A DNA stretch of 64,000 nucleotides from UBA1081 sp045636025 (GTDB taxonomy: Bacteria > Bacillota > Clostridia > Oscillospirales > Acutalibacteraceae). This document shows positions 8,504-17,509 of this stretch, piece by piece. The notes under the pieces were generated by a model. It searched no databases. It saw only the letters and a program-made list of their open reading frames with translations, and was not told the DNA's origin. Both the position numbers and the translations under genes were made by a program. The first letter of the stretch is position 1; each line of letters opens with the position of its first letter. The stretch covers positions 62,001-126,000 of the forward strand of contig JAZTWP010000033.1 of the NCBI GenBank assembly GCA_045636025.1. Direction: 5' to 3'.

Positions 8504-9838
8504 TTATAAGTCATATACGTTTGAATAATTTGTTCTGGGAGCTGACGGCTCATATTCTCCCAGTATAACGGAAATCTTTTTCTGCTCTGTACCTCTGTTG
8601 ATTACAAGCACAGCAATATCTCCGCTTCTGTAAGATGAAAGTGCTGTTTTAAGTGCTGAAACTGTTTTGATTTCCACACCGTCAATTGAAACGATAACAT
8701 CACCCACAGCAAGACCTGCTTTTGATGCCGCTGTATTTTCACCTATAGCGGCAATCTTTGCACCGTTGACACTTTTTGAACTCTGCAGAAAACCGTAATT
8801 TGTGATTTCCTTATCATAAACAGAAACACCTATAAGCGGCTTCCCTGTTACATAGCCGTTATTGATAATTTCATCAATCATACTTCTTACGTCATCAATA
8901 GGAACACAGAAGCAAAGTCCTTCAATTGAAGATGAAGCATACTTTGCACTTGCGATTCCCACAACAAATCCGTGCTGGTCAAATACGGGACCGCCTGAGT
9001 TACCGCTGTTGATTGCGGCATCTGTCTGAAACATATTGATAACATAATCTGAACCGGTATCAATAAGTCTGTTAAGAGCACTCACGACACCCTTTGTAAG
9101 TGTGAATGTAAGGTCACCGAGAGGATTGCCGATAACATAAACATCAGCACCGACCTTAAGGTCTGTTGACTTGCCGTAAATCACACTCTGAATTTCACCC
9201 TTAGGTTCAATTTTAATTACAGCAAGGTCATTTGATTCTTCATAGCCGATCACATCTGCTGTGTAAACAGATTCATCATACAGAGTAACAGTTACGCTGT
9301 CTGCACCTTCAACAACGTGATAATTTGTGACAATATAACCGTCTTCGCTGACAATAAAACCTGTGCCGTAGCCTACAGAATAGTATGTTTTTACTTCTAT
9401 ACTGACAACGGAAGCAACATTGTTTGCATAAATATCTGTTGCGGAAAGACTTTTGTCAGCAGAAGGCTTTTCGTCACTTGAAGTTGATGTACCTGAAACG
9501 ATTGTATCATCTGATGACTGATTATTCTGAGGCTGAGTTGTGTTTTCGGCCTGAGTTGTCTGCTCATCAGCAGGAGTTTCATTCTGTGACACAACAGAAG
9601 CACCTTCTGCAAGTGTATCTGTACTTATCTTATTTTTAACAATGCTTCCCGATATAAATCCGCCTACAATACCGCCAAACAAAACACAGAAAACGCAGAT
9701 AACTGAAAAAATAAGAATAAGATTACTCTTTTTTTCCTTTTTTTTCACAACGGAGACAGTATTGTCTGCAGGCATACAAGGCTCTGCATTATATTCTTTT
9801 TCAACGGGTCTTTCTTCCATATTAAAAATTTCACTCAT
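8504..9838 (-). CDS. Membrane-anchored HtrA/DegP-like serine protease
   Basis: 444 residues. There is a cytosolic N-terminus, one membrane helix (about 39-64), a Thr/Gln/Ser-rich linker (about 75-130), a trypsin-like domain with catalytic His174 (TNYHVVEG), Asp204 (SNDLAVIKI) and Ser281 (NSGNSGGPVF), and one PDZ domain near 340-425. It should degrade or refold damaged proteins outside the membrane. No strong ribosome site precedes the ATG at 9838, and an ATG at 9820 is an alternative. It follows the SGNH-like gene by 14 bases in the same direction. Confidence 0.95.
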   Translation of the reverse strand: MSEIFNMEERPVEKEYNAEPCMPADNTVSVVKKKEKKSNLILIFSVICVFCVLFGGIVGGFISGSIVKNKISTDTLAEGASVVSQNETPADEQTTQAENTTQPQNNQSSDDTIVSGTSTSSDEKPSADKSLSATDIYANNVASVVSIEVKTYYSVGYGTGFIVSEDGYIVTNYHVVEGADSVTVTLYDESVYTADVIGYEESNDLAVIKIEPKGEIQSVIYGKSTDLKVGADVYVIGNPLGDLTFTLTKGVVSALNRLIDTGSDYVINMFQTDAAINSGNSGGPVFDQHGFVVGIASAKYASSSIEGLCFCVPIDDVRSMIDEIINNGYVTGKPLIGVSVYDKEITNYGFLQSSKSVNGAKIAAIGENTAASKAGLAVGDVIVSIDGVEIKTVSALKTALSSYRSGDIAVLVINRGTEQKKISVILGEYEPSAPRTNYSNVYDL

Positions 9839-9852
9839 TTCATATTTTGAGT

Positions 9853-10533
9853 TTATACATTGCTGAGAGAATTATGAACAAGATTCTTTATTTCTGCAGT
9901 AATTCTGCTTTCAACAAAAGGCAATCTGTATTTATTCAATGCAACATTATTTCTTGTTATCATTTCATACCAAACACAAGCAGAAATAAATTCGCTGATT
10001 CTGCCGAATTGTGAATCAACATCACCTCTTTTGCATAAAGCTGCTTTTTCTGCAGATGCAAAAACTTCTCCGACAGGCAGATACTTAACAGCATCACTGT
10101 TTTTTACTGCATATTCACAAGCTGATTTGCTGTCCGTCAACAAAGGCTCAGATATGATAATGTTTGCCTTGCGGCAGTTTGCTTTTATTATTTCGCAAAG
10201 TTTTGTAATATAAGGAAAATATGTACTCTCATCAGACGACAGATCATCACTCTGCTGAATGACAACATAATCCCAATCCAACCAATCAAGTGCCCTGACA
10301 ACCGAAAATTTTTCTGAAACATCAAACCTTACACTATCTTCGCTGTTACAGACAAATGTGAAAACTTCACTGTTTTCTTCTGCAGCATTGACAATGTCGC
10401 TCAGATTAACATCTGCCGCAAACAATGCTCCTGCAACAATAACAGCCGAATCACTTTTTGCAAGTTTCGGAAGATAACCCTGAGACAATTGCGATGAATT
10501 GTTTCCCAGAGATAAGATTCTTATAAGCTTCAA
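9853..10533 (-). CDS. SGNH/DUF4886-like protein, probably catalytically degenerate
   Basis: 226 residues. The opening RILSLGNNSSQLSQGYLPKL matches the block I of DUF4886-type SGNH hydrolases, whose usual text is close to 'ILAIGNSFS', and WDYVVIQQSDDLS matches the family block 'DYVTLQQ'. The nucleophile position (Ser after Gly-Asn) is Asn here and no clear Asp-x-x-His pair closes the protein, so hydrolase activity is doubtful. The TTG start at 10533 has AAAGGTGA upstream at good spacing. It lies 17 bases from rqcP, within the yab cluster. Confidence 0.5.
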   Translation of the reverse strand: MKLIRILSLGNNSSQLSQGYLPKLAKSDSAVIVAGALFAADVNLSDIVNAAEENSEVFTFVCNSEDSVRFDVSEKFSVVRALDWLDWDYVVIQQSDDLSSDESTYFPYITKLCEIIKANCRKANIIISEPLLTDSKSACEYAVKNSDAVKYLPVGEVFASAEKAALCKRGDVDSQFGRISEFISACVWYEMITRNNVALNKYRLPFVESRITAEIKNLVHNSLSNV

Positions 10534-10550
10534 TCAAAATCACCTTTCAG

Positions 10551-10793
10551 TCAGGTCAGCAAACGGTACATTGCAGAAGCATTTTCCTTTGTTGCGTGTT
10601 CGGAAATCACAAGCACCTCAGCTTTTGTGACATTTGAGCCTACTCTGATTTCTATTACATCACCGATTTTCACTTCATATGAAGCTCTTGCGGTTTTACC
10701 GTTTACATCTATATGTTTTGCGTCGCAAAGTTCATTTGCAACAGTTCTGCGTTTCACAAGACGTGAAACTTTCAAAAATTTATCAAGTCGCAT
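10551..10793 (-). CDS. rqcP: S4-domain protein RqcP (YabO)
   Basis: 80 residues forming a single S4 RNA-binding domain: MRLDKFLKVSRLVKRRTVAN, then HIDVNGKTARASYEVKIGD. RqcP works with RqcH on stalled 50S subunits, adding C-terminal alanine tails to unfinished chains. In Bacillus yabO lies between mazG/yabN and yabP, as here apart from the inserted genes. The ATG has AAAGAGGT upstream. The hup terminator lies upstream of it, so it must have its own promoter. Confidence 0.93.
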   Translation of the reverse strand: MRLDKFLKVSRLVKRRTVANELCDAKHIDVNGKTARASYEVKIGDVIEIRVGSNVTKAEVLVISEHATKENASAMYRLLT

Positions 10794-10901
10794 AAACAGA
10801 CCTCTTTATCCTATATTATATATATTTTACTTAAAATATTCTTAAAAATATTATAACTCAGCAGATTGATATTGTCAAATAAATAAAATTTTATAAAAAT
10901 A

Positions 10902-10929
10902 AAAAGACGGAGAAAAAACTCCGTCTTTT
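10902..10929 (-). terminator. Terminator of the mazG-hup unit
   Basis: AAAAGACGGAG and CTCCGTCTTTT pair perfectly around AAAAAA, 18 bases after the hup stop. Confidence 0.9.
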
Positions 10930-10947
10930 ATGGAAAACTTGCCTTAA

Positions 10948-11223
10948 TTACTTTGCAACTGCATCCTTGAGAGCCTTACCAGCCTTGAATGCGGGAACCT
11001 TTGTTGCTGCAACTGTCATTGATTCGCCTGTTCTGGGGTTACGGCAAACCTTTTCTGCACGAGCACGTACATCGAATGAACCGAAACCTACAAGCTGAAC
11101 GCTTTCACCGTTTGCAAGAGCGTCTGTAACTGTTGCGAAAACTGCGCTAACTGCTGCATCAGCATCCTTCTTTGAAATACCTGCCTTTGCTGCAACTGCT
11201 GCAACGAGATCTGTCTTCTTCAT
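10948..11223 (-). CDS. hup: DNA-binding protein HU
   Basis: 91 residues of a standard HU: MKKTDLVAAVAAKAGISKKD, then VQLVGFGSFDVRARAEKVCR and the arm region NPRTGESMTVAATKVPAFK. HU dimers bend and compact DNA. The ATG is preceded by GGAGGATAAATTCC. The gene lies 57 bases downstream of mazG. Confidence 0.97.
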   Translation of the reverse strand: MKKTDLVAAVAAKAGISKKDADAAVSAVFATVTDALANGESVQLVGFGSFDVRARAEKVCRNPRTGESMTVAATKVPAFKAGKALKDAVAK

Positions 11224-11280
11224 GGAATTTATCCTCCTTTATTTTATATGTTCCAAATTTATTTTAAGCAATATTTGGGC

Positions 11281-12003
11281 TTAGTCATAAAGCACTGCAG
11301 AGATATTATCATCTGCGCCTTTTTCATTTTCAGCAAAATTCTTAAGAAATCTGTCTGAAACAAGGGTAAGTGCTTCCTCAGGTTCAATATCATTCTTTCT
11401 TGCTACGGCAACTACTGCAAACAGCAATTCGCCGATTGTTTTTTCATCAACTTTCTCAGAAAGAGCAGAAGTCTTGACTGCGACATAATCAGCAGCACCA
11501 TCAACTTCAGCACCTGCTTTTGCAGCCTTTGCCTGAAGCTTTGCTGCTCGCATAAGTGCAGGCAGCTCTCTGGGAACAGAATCCATTGCCTGAGTTGTTG
11601 TTTTCTGTTTTTTTGAATTGCGCTTGATAGCATCCCAGTTTGAAAGAACTTCATCAGTATTGCTGACAGAGATATCTCCGAAAACGTGAGGATGACGTTC
11701 AATAAGTTTTTTGCAGACACCGTCTGCCACATCATCAAAATTGAACACGCCTTTTTCTTCTTCCATAGCAGCGTGGAAAACTACCTGCAACATAACATCG
11801 CCAAGCTCTTCTTTAAGAAGCTCTGCATCCTGTTTGTTGATAGCTTCAATCACTTCATATGTTTCTTCAATAAAATTCTTTTTTATTGATTCGTGATTCT
11901 GCTCTGCATCCCATGGGCAACCACCGGGTGCACGAAGAATTCTCATAATTTCGCGCAAGTCTTCTATATTATAACTATCTTTGAGTTTATAGTCAACAGC
12001 CAT
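11281..12003 (-). CDS. mazG: MazG nucleoside triphosphate pyrophosphohydrolase
   Basis: 240 residues with two MazG-like halves. The first carries the metal-binding pattern (CPWDAEQNHES, FIEETYEVIEAI, LKEELGDVMLQVVFHA). It hydrolyses NTPs to NMP and pyrophosphate, cleaning nucleotide pools. It corresponds to the C-terminal part of Bacillus YabN; the N-terminal methylase-like part of YabN is absent. I use the ATG at 12003; a TTG two codons upstream is possible. Upstream neighbour is the SpoVB-like gene, 52 bases away. Confidence 0.93.
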   Translation of the reverse strand: MAVDYKLKDSYNIEDLREIMRILRAPGGCPWDAEQNHESIKKNFIEETYEVIEAINKQDAELLKEELGDVMLQVVFHAAMEEEKGVFNFDDVADGVCKKLIERHPHVFGDISVSNTDEVLSNWDAIKRNSKKQKTTTQAMDSVPRELPALMRAAKLQAKAAKAGAEVDGAADYVAVKTSALSEKVDEKTIGELLFAVVAVARKNDIEPEEALTLVSDRFLKNFAENEKGADDNISAVLYD

Positions 12004-12055
12004 TTTCAAATTTCCGTCCTATTTTTTTACTTTTTAGCAATTTTCTTGATTTATT

Positions 12056-13828
12056 TTACCCTATCATATTATATTTTTCAAGTAGTCTGCAGATTTTTTC
12101 GCCTTTTGGAAGCATAAGAACATCGCTCTTTACAATAGATTTTGTAAAAAGAAGTGCGAGAACATACACAATTACAGCCGCAATGATACCGATTATTGCA
12201 GAAACAGTATCTGAAGAAATTCTTGAATTAATCTCAAATGCGGGAATCAGATGTCTGCCGAGACCGGATACAGCCCAGGCTGCAACACCGCACATAACTG
12301 CACAGATAAGAGGTTTGAAAAATACGGATTTATAACTGAGTTTTACTCCCGTTTCTTTTATCAGAGCATTTATATTCACACTGACCGTTATGAGGTAGAA
12401 ACAGAATGTACCGATTATCGCACCCATAATATTTATACCGGGAATGCCGATAAGAATAAAGTTTACAACAACTTTCACAACTGCGGCAATTGAAACGGAT
12501 TTCATCGGAATATCTGCTCTGCCGATTGCCTGAAGCATATTCACAAGAGGCTGAGCCGCAGCCATAATGAATGTGAAACAGCCGTAAAATGCCATAACCG
12601 TTGCAGAAATACTTATGCTGTCTGATGTGCCGTACATAATTGAAAGAAGGTCTTTTGAAAGAATTGCCATACCGATTCCGCAGGGAAGAGAAATAAGCAT
12701 TGCAATTCTCATAACAGATTCAATTGATGAGCGTATCATCAGCTTGTTTTTAAGTGTCCATGCCTCAGCAAGTACGGGAATGGCACTCATTCCGAGTGTT
12801 GTTGTTATCGTGGGCACAAGATTTCTGAAGTCAAGGGCAATCTCATAAGCTCCGTAAAGATATGATTTGAGCTGTACATTGTCCATTTTTGCAGCAAGTG
12901 ATAATGCTTCACTGTAGAGACCGTCAATAAGGCTTCTGTCAGCATTGATAGCATACTGCAATCTGTACTGAATTGACCAGGAGTCAATGAGATTTGTAAT
13001 ATTCATTACAAGTGTACTGATAACAACTGGCACAGCAATTGCAAACATCATTTTTGCAATATTTTTACCGCTGTCTGCAGGAGGAGAAGACTGAAGCTCC
13101 TCTTTTGTTATCTTGTCACCTACAATTTTATGCCTTATCATAAGGAAGACAAGTGAGCACACGGCACCCATTGTTACACCGAAAATAGATGCGGCTGCAG
13201 CATAGGGAGTCAGCGCCATAACTGCATCATTTACTGAATTACACTCAACACCGAAAACAGGTTTTCCTGCGTGGAAACATTTCATACCGTAGCTCTGCAC
13301 AACAAAAGCAAGTCCGAGACCGAAAACAAGTTTACCAACAACCTCACACATCTGTGAAACAGCAGAAGGATTCTGATTGCGGAGTCCCGAATAATAGCCT
13401 CTGTATGTAGCCATAACACAGCAGAAGAAAACTGCAGGAGCAATCATAAATATTGACGGCAGAGATGCCATTGCATCCATTGTTTTTGCATAAGGATATG
13501 CAAGAGCAAGAAGCACAACTGTACCTATTGTACCTGCCGCAAAAAAGAGTCTGAATGCAATTCGGAATATTTTTTTGACATTATTGAAGTGACCCTCGGC
13601 AACACTTTGTGCCACAAGTTTTGAAATTGCAACTGGCAGCCCTGCCATTGCAATGTTATAAACAGGAATATAGATATTGAATGCGGTGCCTGTGTAGCCT
13701 CTTCCCAGTGTGCCGATAAGCTCTGTAAGAGGAATTTTATACAGAACACCGATAACTTCTACAAATGCGGTTGCAAGAACAAGCACAAGTGCACCGTTGA
13801 GCAACGATTGTTTTTTTCTTCCCGCCAT
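12056..13828 (-). CDS. SpoVB/YabM-type polysaccharide or lipid II flippase-like protein
   Basis: 590 residues with about 14 membrane helices and the MOP-superfamily opening GALVLVLATAFVEVIGVLYK followed by the loop TELIGTLGRGYTGTAFNIYI. SpoVB and its relatives move lipid-linked sugars across the membrane for peptidoglycan or spore cortex assembly. Its place next to mazG matches yabM-yabN in Bacillus. The ATG at 13828 is preceded by GGACGGA. Membership in the family is clear; whether it is spore-specific is inference from the neighbours. Confidence 0.88.
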   Translation of the reverse strand: MAGRKKQSLLNGALVLVLATAFVEVIGVLYKIPLTELIGTLGRGYTGTAFNIYIPVYNIAMAGLPVAISKLVAQSVAEGHFNNVKKIFRIAFRLFFAAGTIGTVVLLALAYPYAKTMDAMASLPSIFMIAPAVFFCCVMATYRGYYSGLRNQNPSAVSQMCEVVGKLVFGLGLAFVVQSYGMKCFHAGKPVFGVECNSVNDAVMALTPYAAAASIFGVTMGAVCSLVFLMIRHKIVGDKITKEELQSSPPADSGKNIAKMMFAIAVPVVISTLVMNITNLIDSWSIQYRLQYAINADRSLIDGLYSEALSLAAKMDNVQLKSYLYGAYEIALDFRNLVPTITTTLGMSAIPVLAEAWTLKNKLMIRSSIESVMRIAMLISLPCGIGMAILSKDLLSIMYGTSDSISISATVMAFYGCFTFIMAAAQPLVNMLQAIGRADIPMKSVSIAAVVKVVVNFILIGIPGINIMGAIIGTFCFYLITVSVNINALIKETGVKLSYKSVFFKPLICAVMCGVAAWAVSGLGRHLIPAFEINSRISSDTVSAIIGIIAAVIVYVLALLFTKSIVKSDVLMLPKGEKICRLLEKYNMIG

Positions 13829-13846
13829 TACGAGTTATCCGTCCTC

Positions 13847-14815
13847 TCAGTTAATTTCGGCTTCGCAGAAACGAATGAGCCGCCTGTTATATGTATATGC
13901 AATGAAAAGTCTGTTATTATGAAATGTTATTGATGGGTATGAAAATTCTCCGTCCTTTTCTTCTTCAAGAATACAGACTTTTTCAAAAGTTCTGCCGTTA
14001 TCTGCAGAAACTGCAAGTGCAAGAGGTGAACGGTCACCCCAGTTTTCACTCACGGGATTGTAAACGAGAAAAATTCTGCCGTCGGGCACTCTTACACAGT
14101 CAATACCGCTGTTGTTATTGGGCATTTCTGTTCTTTCAGCCTTTGACCAGTTAATACCGCCGTCAGCAGACTCGCTTTTATAGATTCTGCCTTTGTCTGA
14201 GCGCATAAGAGCGTGAACAACGCCCTCATCGTCCTGCCAGAGTGTTGGCTGAATCATACTTACAAGACCGTAATTCTTTCTCGGTCTTACAATATAATCG
14301 CACATTTCCCATGTATCACCGTCATCACGGGAAACATCAATAAAACAACGCCAGAGAAGCTTTGTTTTTTCGTTTGATGCAGGAGCAAGCAGAAGCCCCT
14401 CTTTTGTGCGGATACATTTGTTTTTAACAGGACCTCTGCCTGCATTTGTGTCACCGGGTACAAGTTCTTTCGGCTCTGTCCAGGTTTTGCCGCAGTCTTT
14501 TGTGTCTGCGAACCAGGTTATCCAGCTTTTTATCTTTCTGCCTTTTTTGTAATAAAGCCTGATTGTGCCGTCATTACGAAGGTCAAGCACGGGATTCCAA
14601 TGGGGCACATTTTCTGCCGAATATATTTTTTCGGGCACAGACCAGGCTCCGTTTTCTTTGACAGAAAACCAGATTCTTACATTGTCATTGCTTTCGTGCT
14701 CCCCTGCAAACCAGGCTGCCATAACTCTGCCGTCAGGAAGAGGCAGAATTGTTGATGCGTGACATGAAGGCACATTTTCTATTTTTTCATAAATAAATTC
14801 TTTTTTAATATTCAT
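13847..14815 (-). CDS. Sialidase-like BNR/Asp-box propeller protein, cytoplasmic
   Basis: 322 residues without a signal peptide, built of propeller repeats with Asp-box type turns (SRDDGDTWE, SADGGINWSKAE, SADNGRTFEKV). The front block CHASTILPLPDGRVMAAWFAG and the end block GEFSYPSITFHNNRLFIAYTY are typical of the BNR_2 group, which includes sialidases and other glycosidases that cleave acidic or deoxy sugars. The substrate cannot be told, and a cytoplasmic location argues for imported oligosaccharides. Its start shares a base with the hemZ stop (TGATG), so translation is coupled. Confidence 0.75.
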   Translation of the reverse strand: MNIKKEFIYEKIENVPSCHASTILPLPDGRVMAAWFAGEHESNDNVRIWFSVKENGAWSVPEKIYSAENVPHWNPVLDLRNDGTIRLYYKKGRKIKSWITWFADTKDCGKTWTEPKELVPGDTNAGRGPVKNKCIRTKEGLLLAPASNEKTKLLWRCFIDVSRDDGDTWEMCDYIVRPRKNYGLVSMIQPTLWQDDEGVVHALMRSDKGRIYKSESADGGINWSKAERTEMPNNNSGIDCVRVPDGRIFLVYNPVSENWGDRSPLALAVSADNGRTFEKVCILEEEKDGEFSYPSITFHNNRLFIAYTYNRRLIRFCEAEIN

Positions 14816-16260
14816 CAGAAAATCATCCCGTAAAATTCATTGATATATTTTTTCCGCTCTGTGAGTTCATCAAAACGGCTTATGTATTCATATGGATATT
14901 TGAAATTGAAAATTCGTTCAATTTTGTTTTCAAAGGGATTTTTGAGTTTTGTAACAGCACCGCCGCCTGCTGCAAGAACGGTATGAATCTCTTCCATCAT
15001 ATAGATGTTATAAAGACATTCTCTACCCTCTTTGCTCCAGCCTACATTCTCATTATTGCCCACAGTTTTACTCTGTCTGTACATATAATAAGGAAAATAA
15101 CCTGCCTTTGACAGAGCTGAATCAGAATACTCAAGCATCTGCGCAGTTTCTGAATATACTGTATCTGTTTCACCTTTTGTAACAAGGTTTGCTGCTCTTT
15201 TGAGTGCAAGAGTATGAATGGTGATATTTTCGGGATTCAATGAAACTGCAGTATCTATACTGTTTCTGAAGCTTTCATATGTATCACCGGGAAGACCTGC
15301 AATAAAGTCCATATTGATATTGTCAAAACCTGATTCTCTTGCCATTCTGAATGCTTCAATTGTCATTTCGGGAGAATGCTTTCTGCCGATATTCTCAAGC
15401 ACCTTTGCATTGAATGTCTGAGGATTTATGCTGATTCTTGAAACACCTGCATTTTTCATAACATCAAGTTTATCTCGGTTAAGAGTATCGGGTCTGCCGG
15501 CTTCTATTGTGTATTCACGGATATTTTTTACATCAAAGCTTCTTCCCACAGCGTCTGTGATTGCAAGAAGGTCTTCGGCATCAAGAGAAGTGGGAGTGCC
15601 GCCGCCAAAATAGACTGTTTCGAGATTCAGCCCCAGCTCTTTTGAAATAACAGATATTTCTTCAATCTCTTTGCAAAGGAGTCTGACGTAATCCGGAATA
15701 AGTTTTTTTGCCTGAGCAACCGAATGGGAGACAAAAGAACAATATGAACATCTTGTGGGGCAGAAAGGAATTGAAATATAAAGTGAGAATGACTTTTCAC
15801 CTGAAAGAGCAATAATTCTGTCTTCCGCCTTTGCAACAGCCAGAGCAAGATCTGTTTTTTTACTGCTTACAAGAAGTTCATTTCTGAAATAGTCAATTGC
15901 GTTTTCTTCTCCGTTTTCGGAAATAAGATTACGCATAAGCTTTGAGGGTCTTACACCTGTGAGTATCCCCCAGGATGGTACTATACCCGTTATTGATGTA
16001 AAAACATCATAAAGAAGCTTTGCAAGAACAAGTTCCTGTTCTTTTTCGGTTTTATCAGAAACATCCGCTTCTCTTTTTTCTTCTGTTGATAAAATTCTGA
16101 CTTCACAGCCGATTTTTCCGTCTTTAAGGTATGTGATAATCAAGTCGTCTGTTTCTTCAGGCAACTCTTCAACAATATTTATCTTTTCAAGAGGGAAAAA
16201 TATTCTTATGACATTTTCAGTTTCATATCTGAAATTATGTCCGATAACGGCAAGTGTCAT
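14815..16260 (-). CDS. hemZ: HemZ-type radical SAM coproporphyrinogen III oxidase-like protein
   Basis: 481 residues. The radical SAM cluster motif is Cys167, Cys171 and Cys174 (FCPTRCSYCSF), followed by YFGGGTPTSLDAEDL, and the anaerobic family's C-terminal region (PYYMYRQSKTVGNNENVGWS) is present. An N-terminal extension of about 155 residues before the radical SAM core is the HemZ layout rather than HemN. HemZ-like proteins act in anaerobic haem synthesis or haem handling, and the actual substrate is not proven for this group. It overlaps the upstream hydrolase by 4 bases. Confidence 0.88.
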   Translation of the reverse strand: MTLAVIGHNFRYETENVIRIFFPLEKINIVEELPEETDDLIITYLKDGKIGCEVRILSTEEKREADVSDKTEKEQELVLAKLLYDVFTSITGIVPSWGILTGVRPSKLMRNLISENGEENAIDYFRNELLVSSKKTDLALAVAKAEDRIIALSGEKSFSLYISIPFCPTRCSYCSFVSHSVAQAKKLIPDYVRLLCKEIEEISVISKELGLNLETVYFGGGTPTSLDAEDLLAITDAVGRSFDVKNIREYTIEAGRPDTLNRDKLDVMKNAGVSRISINPQTFNAKVLENIGRKHSPEMTIEAFRMARESGFDNINMDFIAGLPGDTYESFRNSIDTAVSLNPENITIHTLALKRAANLVTKGETDTVYSETAQMLEYSDSALSKAGYFPYYMYRQSKTVGNNENVGWSKEGRECLYNIYMMEEIHTVLAAGGGAVTKLKNPFENKIERIFNFKYPYEYISRFDELTERKKYINEFYGMIF

Positions 16261-16886
16261 CTTTTACTCCAACTTACATAATTATTATTTTTTCTTTCAT
16301 CAGAAAGAGTTGTGCTCATATCGTGACCGGGATAAACATTGTAATCCCCGTCCATATCAAACAGACGGCAGATTGATTCATTGAGTGTCTGCATATTTCC
16401 GCCGGGGAAATCTGTTCTGCCCACGCTTCTGTAAAAAAGTGTGTCACCTGTGAACATACAGTCATCAATCACATAAGTTACTCCGCCTTTTGTGTGACCC
16501 GGTGTATGAATCACTCTGATTTTTTTGTCACCGAAAGGTAATTCGTCGCCATCGTGAAGAATAATATCGGCTTTGAGTGCTTTGTCAACACTTACACCGC
16601 AAGCAAATGCAAGGGACAGCAAATCATCATTTATCATAGGCGCATCAGCTTCGTGAACACATACCTTTGCATCGGGAAAATGTTGTTTAAGCTCACTTGC
16701 GCCCATAATATGATCAAAATGACCGTGTGTAAGAAAAATATATTCAATTTTTTTATCATTTATAAGTCTCTCAAAACGAGGATTGTAAGCACCTGCATCA
16801 ACAATGAATGTTCCGTCGTGATTTTCATCACTTACAATGTAAGTGTTTGCCCTCACAGGTCCGAGAGGAATTGTTCTGATTATCAT
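16257..16886 (-). CDS. Metallo-beta-lactamase-fold hydrolase (glyoxalase II-like)
   Basis: 209 residues with the zinc motif LTHGHFDHIMG, then HTPGHTKGGVTYVIDDCMFTGDTLF and the late VYPGHD histidine, giving the full di-metal site. The family hydrolyses thioesters such as S-lactoylglutathione analogues. I chose the ATG at 16886, preceded by CGGTGATATT, over a TTG 18 bases upstream. Its last 4 bases overlap hemZ, and the gene starts an operon reading through hemZ into the sialidase-like gene. Confidence 0.9.
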   Translation of the reverse strand: MIIRTIPLGPVRANTYIVSDENHDGTFIVDAGAYNPRFERLINDKKIEYIFLTHGHFDHIMGASELKQHFPDAKVCVHEADAPMINDDLLSLAFACGVSVDKALKADIILHDGDELPFGDKKIRVIHTPGHTKGGVTYVIDDCMFTGDTLFYRSVGRTDFPGGNMQTLNESICRLFDMDGDYNVYPGHDMSTTLSDERKNNNYVSWSKR

Positions 16887-16909
16887 AATATCACCGAGAA
16901 ACAATAATT

Positions 16910-17045
16910 TATCAATTCACAACTAAGAATTCACAATGCACAATTATAATCGGAAGGGCTTTCGCCCTTACCTATTTATAAGCAAAATCTGCCTTAGTGG
17001 CAATATCTGCATAATTGTGCATTTTGCATTGTGAATTGTGCATTA
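16910..17045. repeat. Intergenic repeat with inverted ends
   Basis: AATTCACAATGCACAATTAT (about 16928-16947) is mirrored by ATAATTGTGCAT...ATTGTGAATT near the right end, around a core with a GC-rich hairpin (AAGGGCTTTCGCCCTT). It fills the gap between dtd and the hydrolase gene. Related elements are at 2912 and 23731. Confidence 0.65.
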
Positions 17046-17047
17046 AA

Positions 17048-17509
17048 TTATTGTTTCACCTTCCATATATCTGTGTCATAGAGAATTGTGACGGGGCCGT
17101 CGTTGACGATCGAAACTTCCATTTCCGCAGCAAAAATGCCGTGTTCAACTTTTCTTACACCGTTTTTCTTAAGACACTCCATATAGTACTCATACAATTC
17201 GTTTGCAATATCGGGAGCTGCAGATGCCGCAAAAGAAGGTCTGTTGCCTTTTTTTACATCTGCACAGAGTGTAAACTGTGAAACCACAAGAATTTCACCA
17301 TCGATATCAAGAATTGATTTATTCATCTTATCATCTTCGTCACAGAAAATACGAAGTGCTGATGTTTTGTTTGCCATCATTTCAGCGTGAGCCTTTGTGT
17401 CACCTTCCATTACACCGAGGAGAACAAGATACCCCTCACCTACACTGCCTACAACTTCACCGTCAACTTTTACTGAAGATGATTTTACTCTCTGGATTAC
17501 TGCCTTCAT
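17048..17509 (-). CDS. dtd: D-aminoacyl-tRNA deacylase
   Basis: 153 residues, full length for Dtd. The active-site motif SQFTLCADVKKGNRPSF and the second conserved motif VNDGPVTILYDT (commonly NSGPVT) are both present. The enzyme frees tRNA from D-amino acids and from mischarged glycine. The ATG at 17509 lies inside the end of the PspC gene (ATGA overlap) with GGAGCAA upstream, so both are co-translated. Confidence 0.96.
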   Translation of the reverse strand: MKAVIQRVKSSSVKVDGEVVGSVGEGYLVLLGVMEGDTKAHAEMMANKTSALRIFCDEDDKMNKSILDIDGEILVVSQFTLCADVKKGNRPSFAASAAPDIANELYEYYMECLKKNGVRKVEHGIFAAEMEVSIVNDGPVTILYDTDIWKVKQ

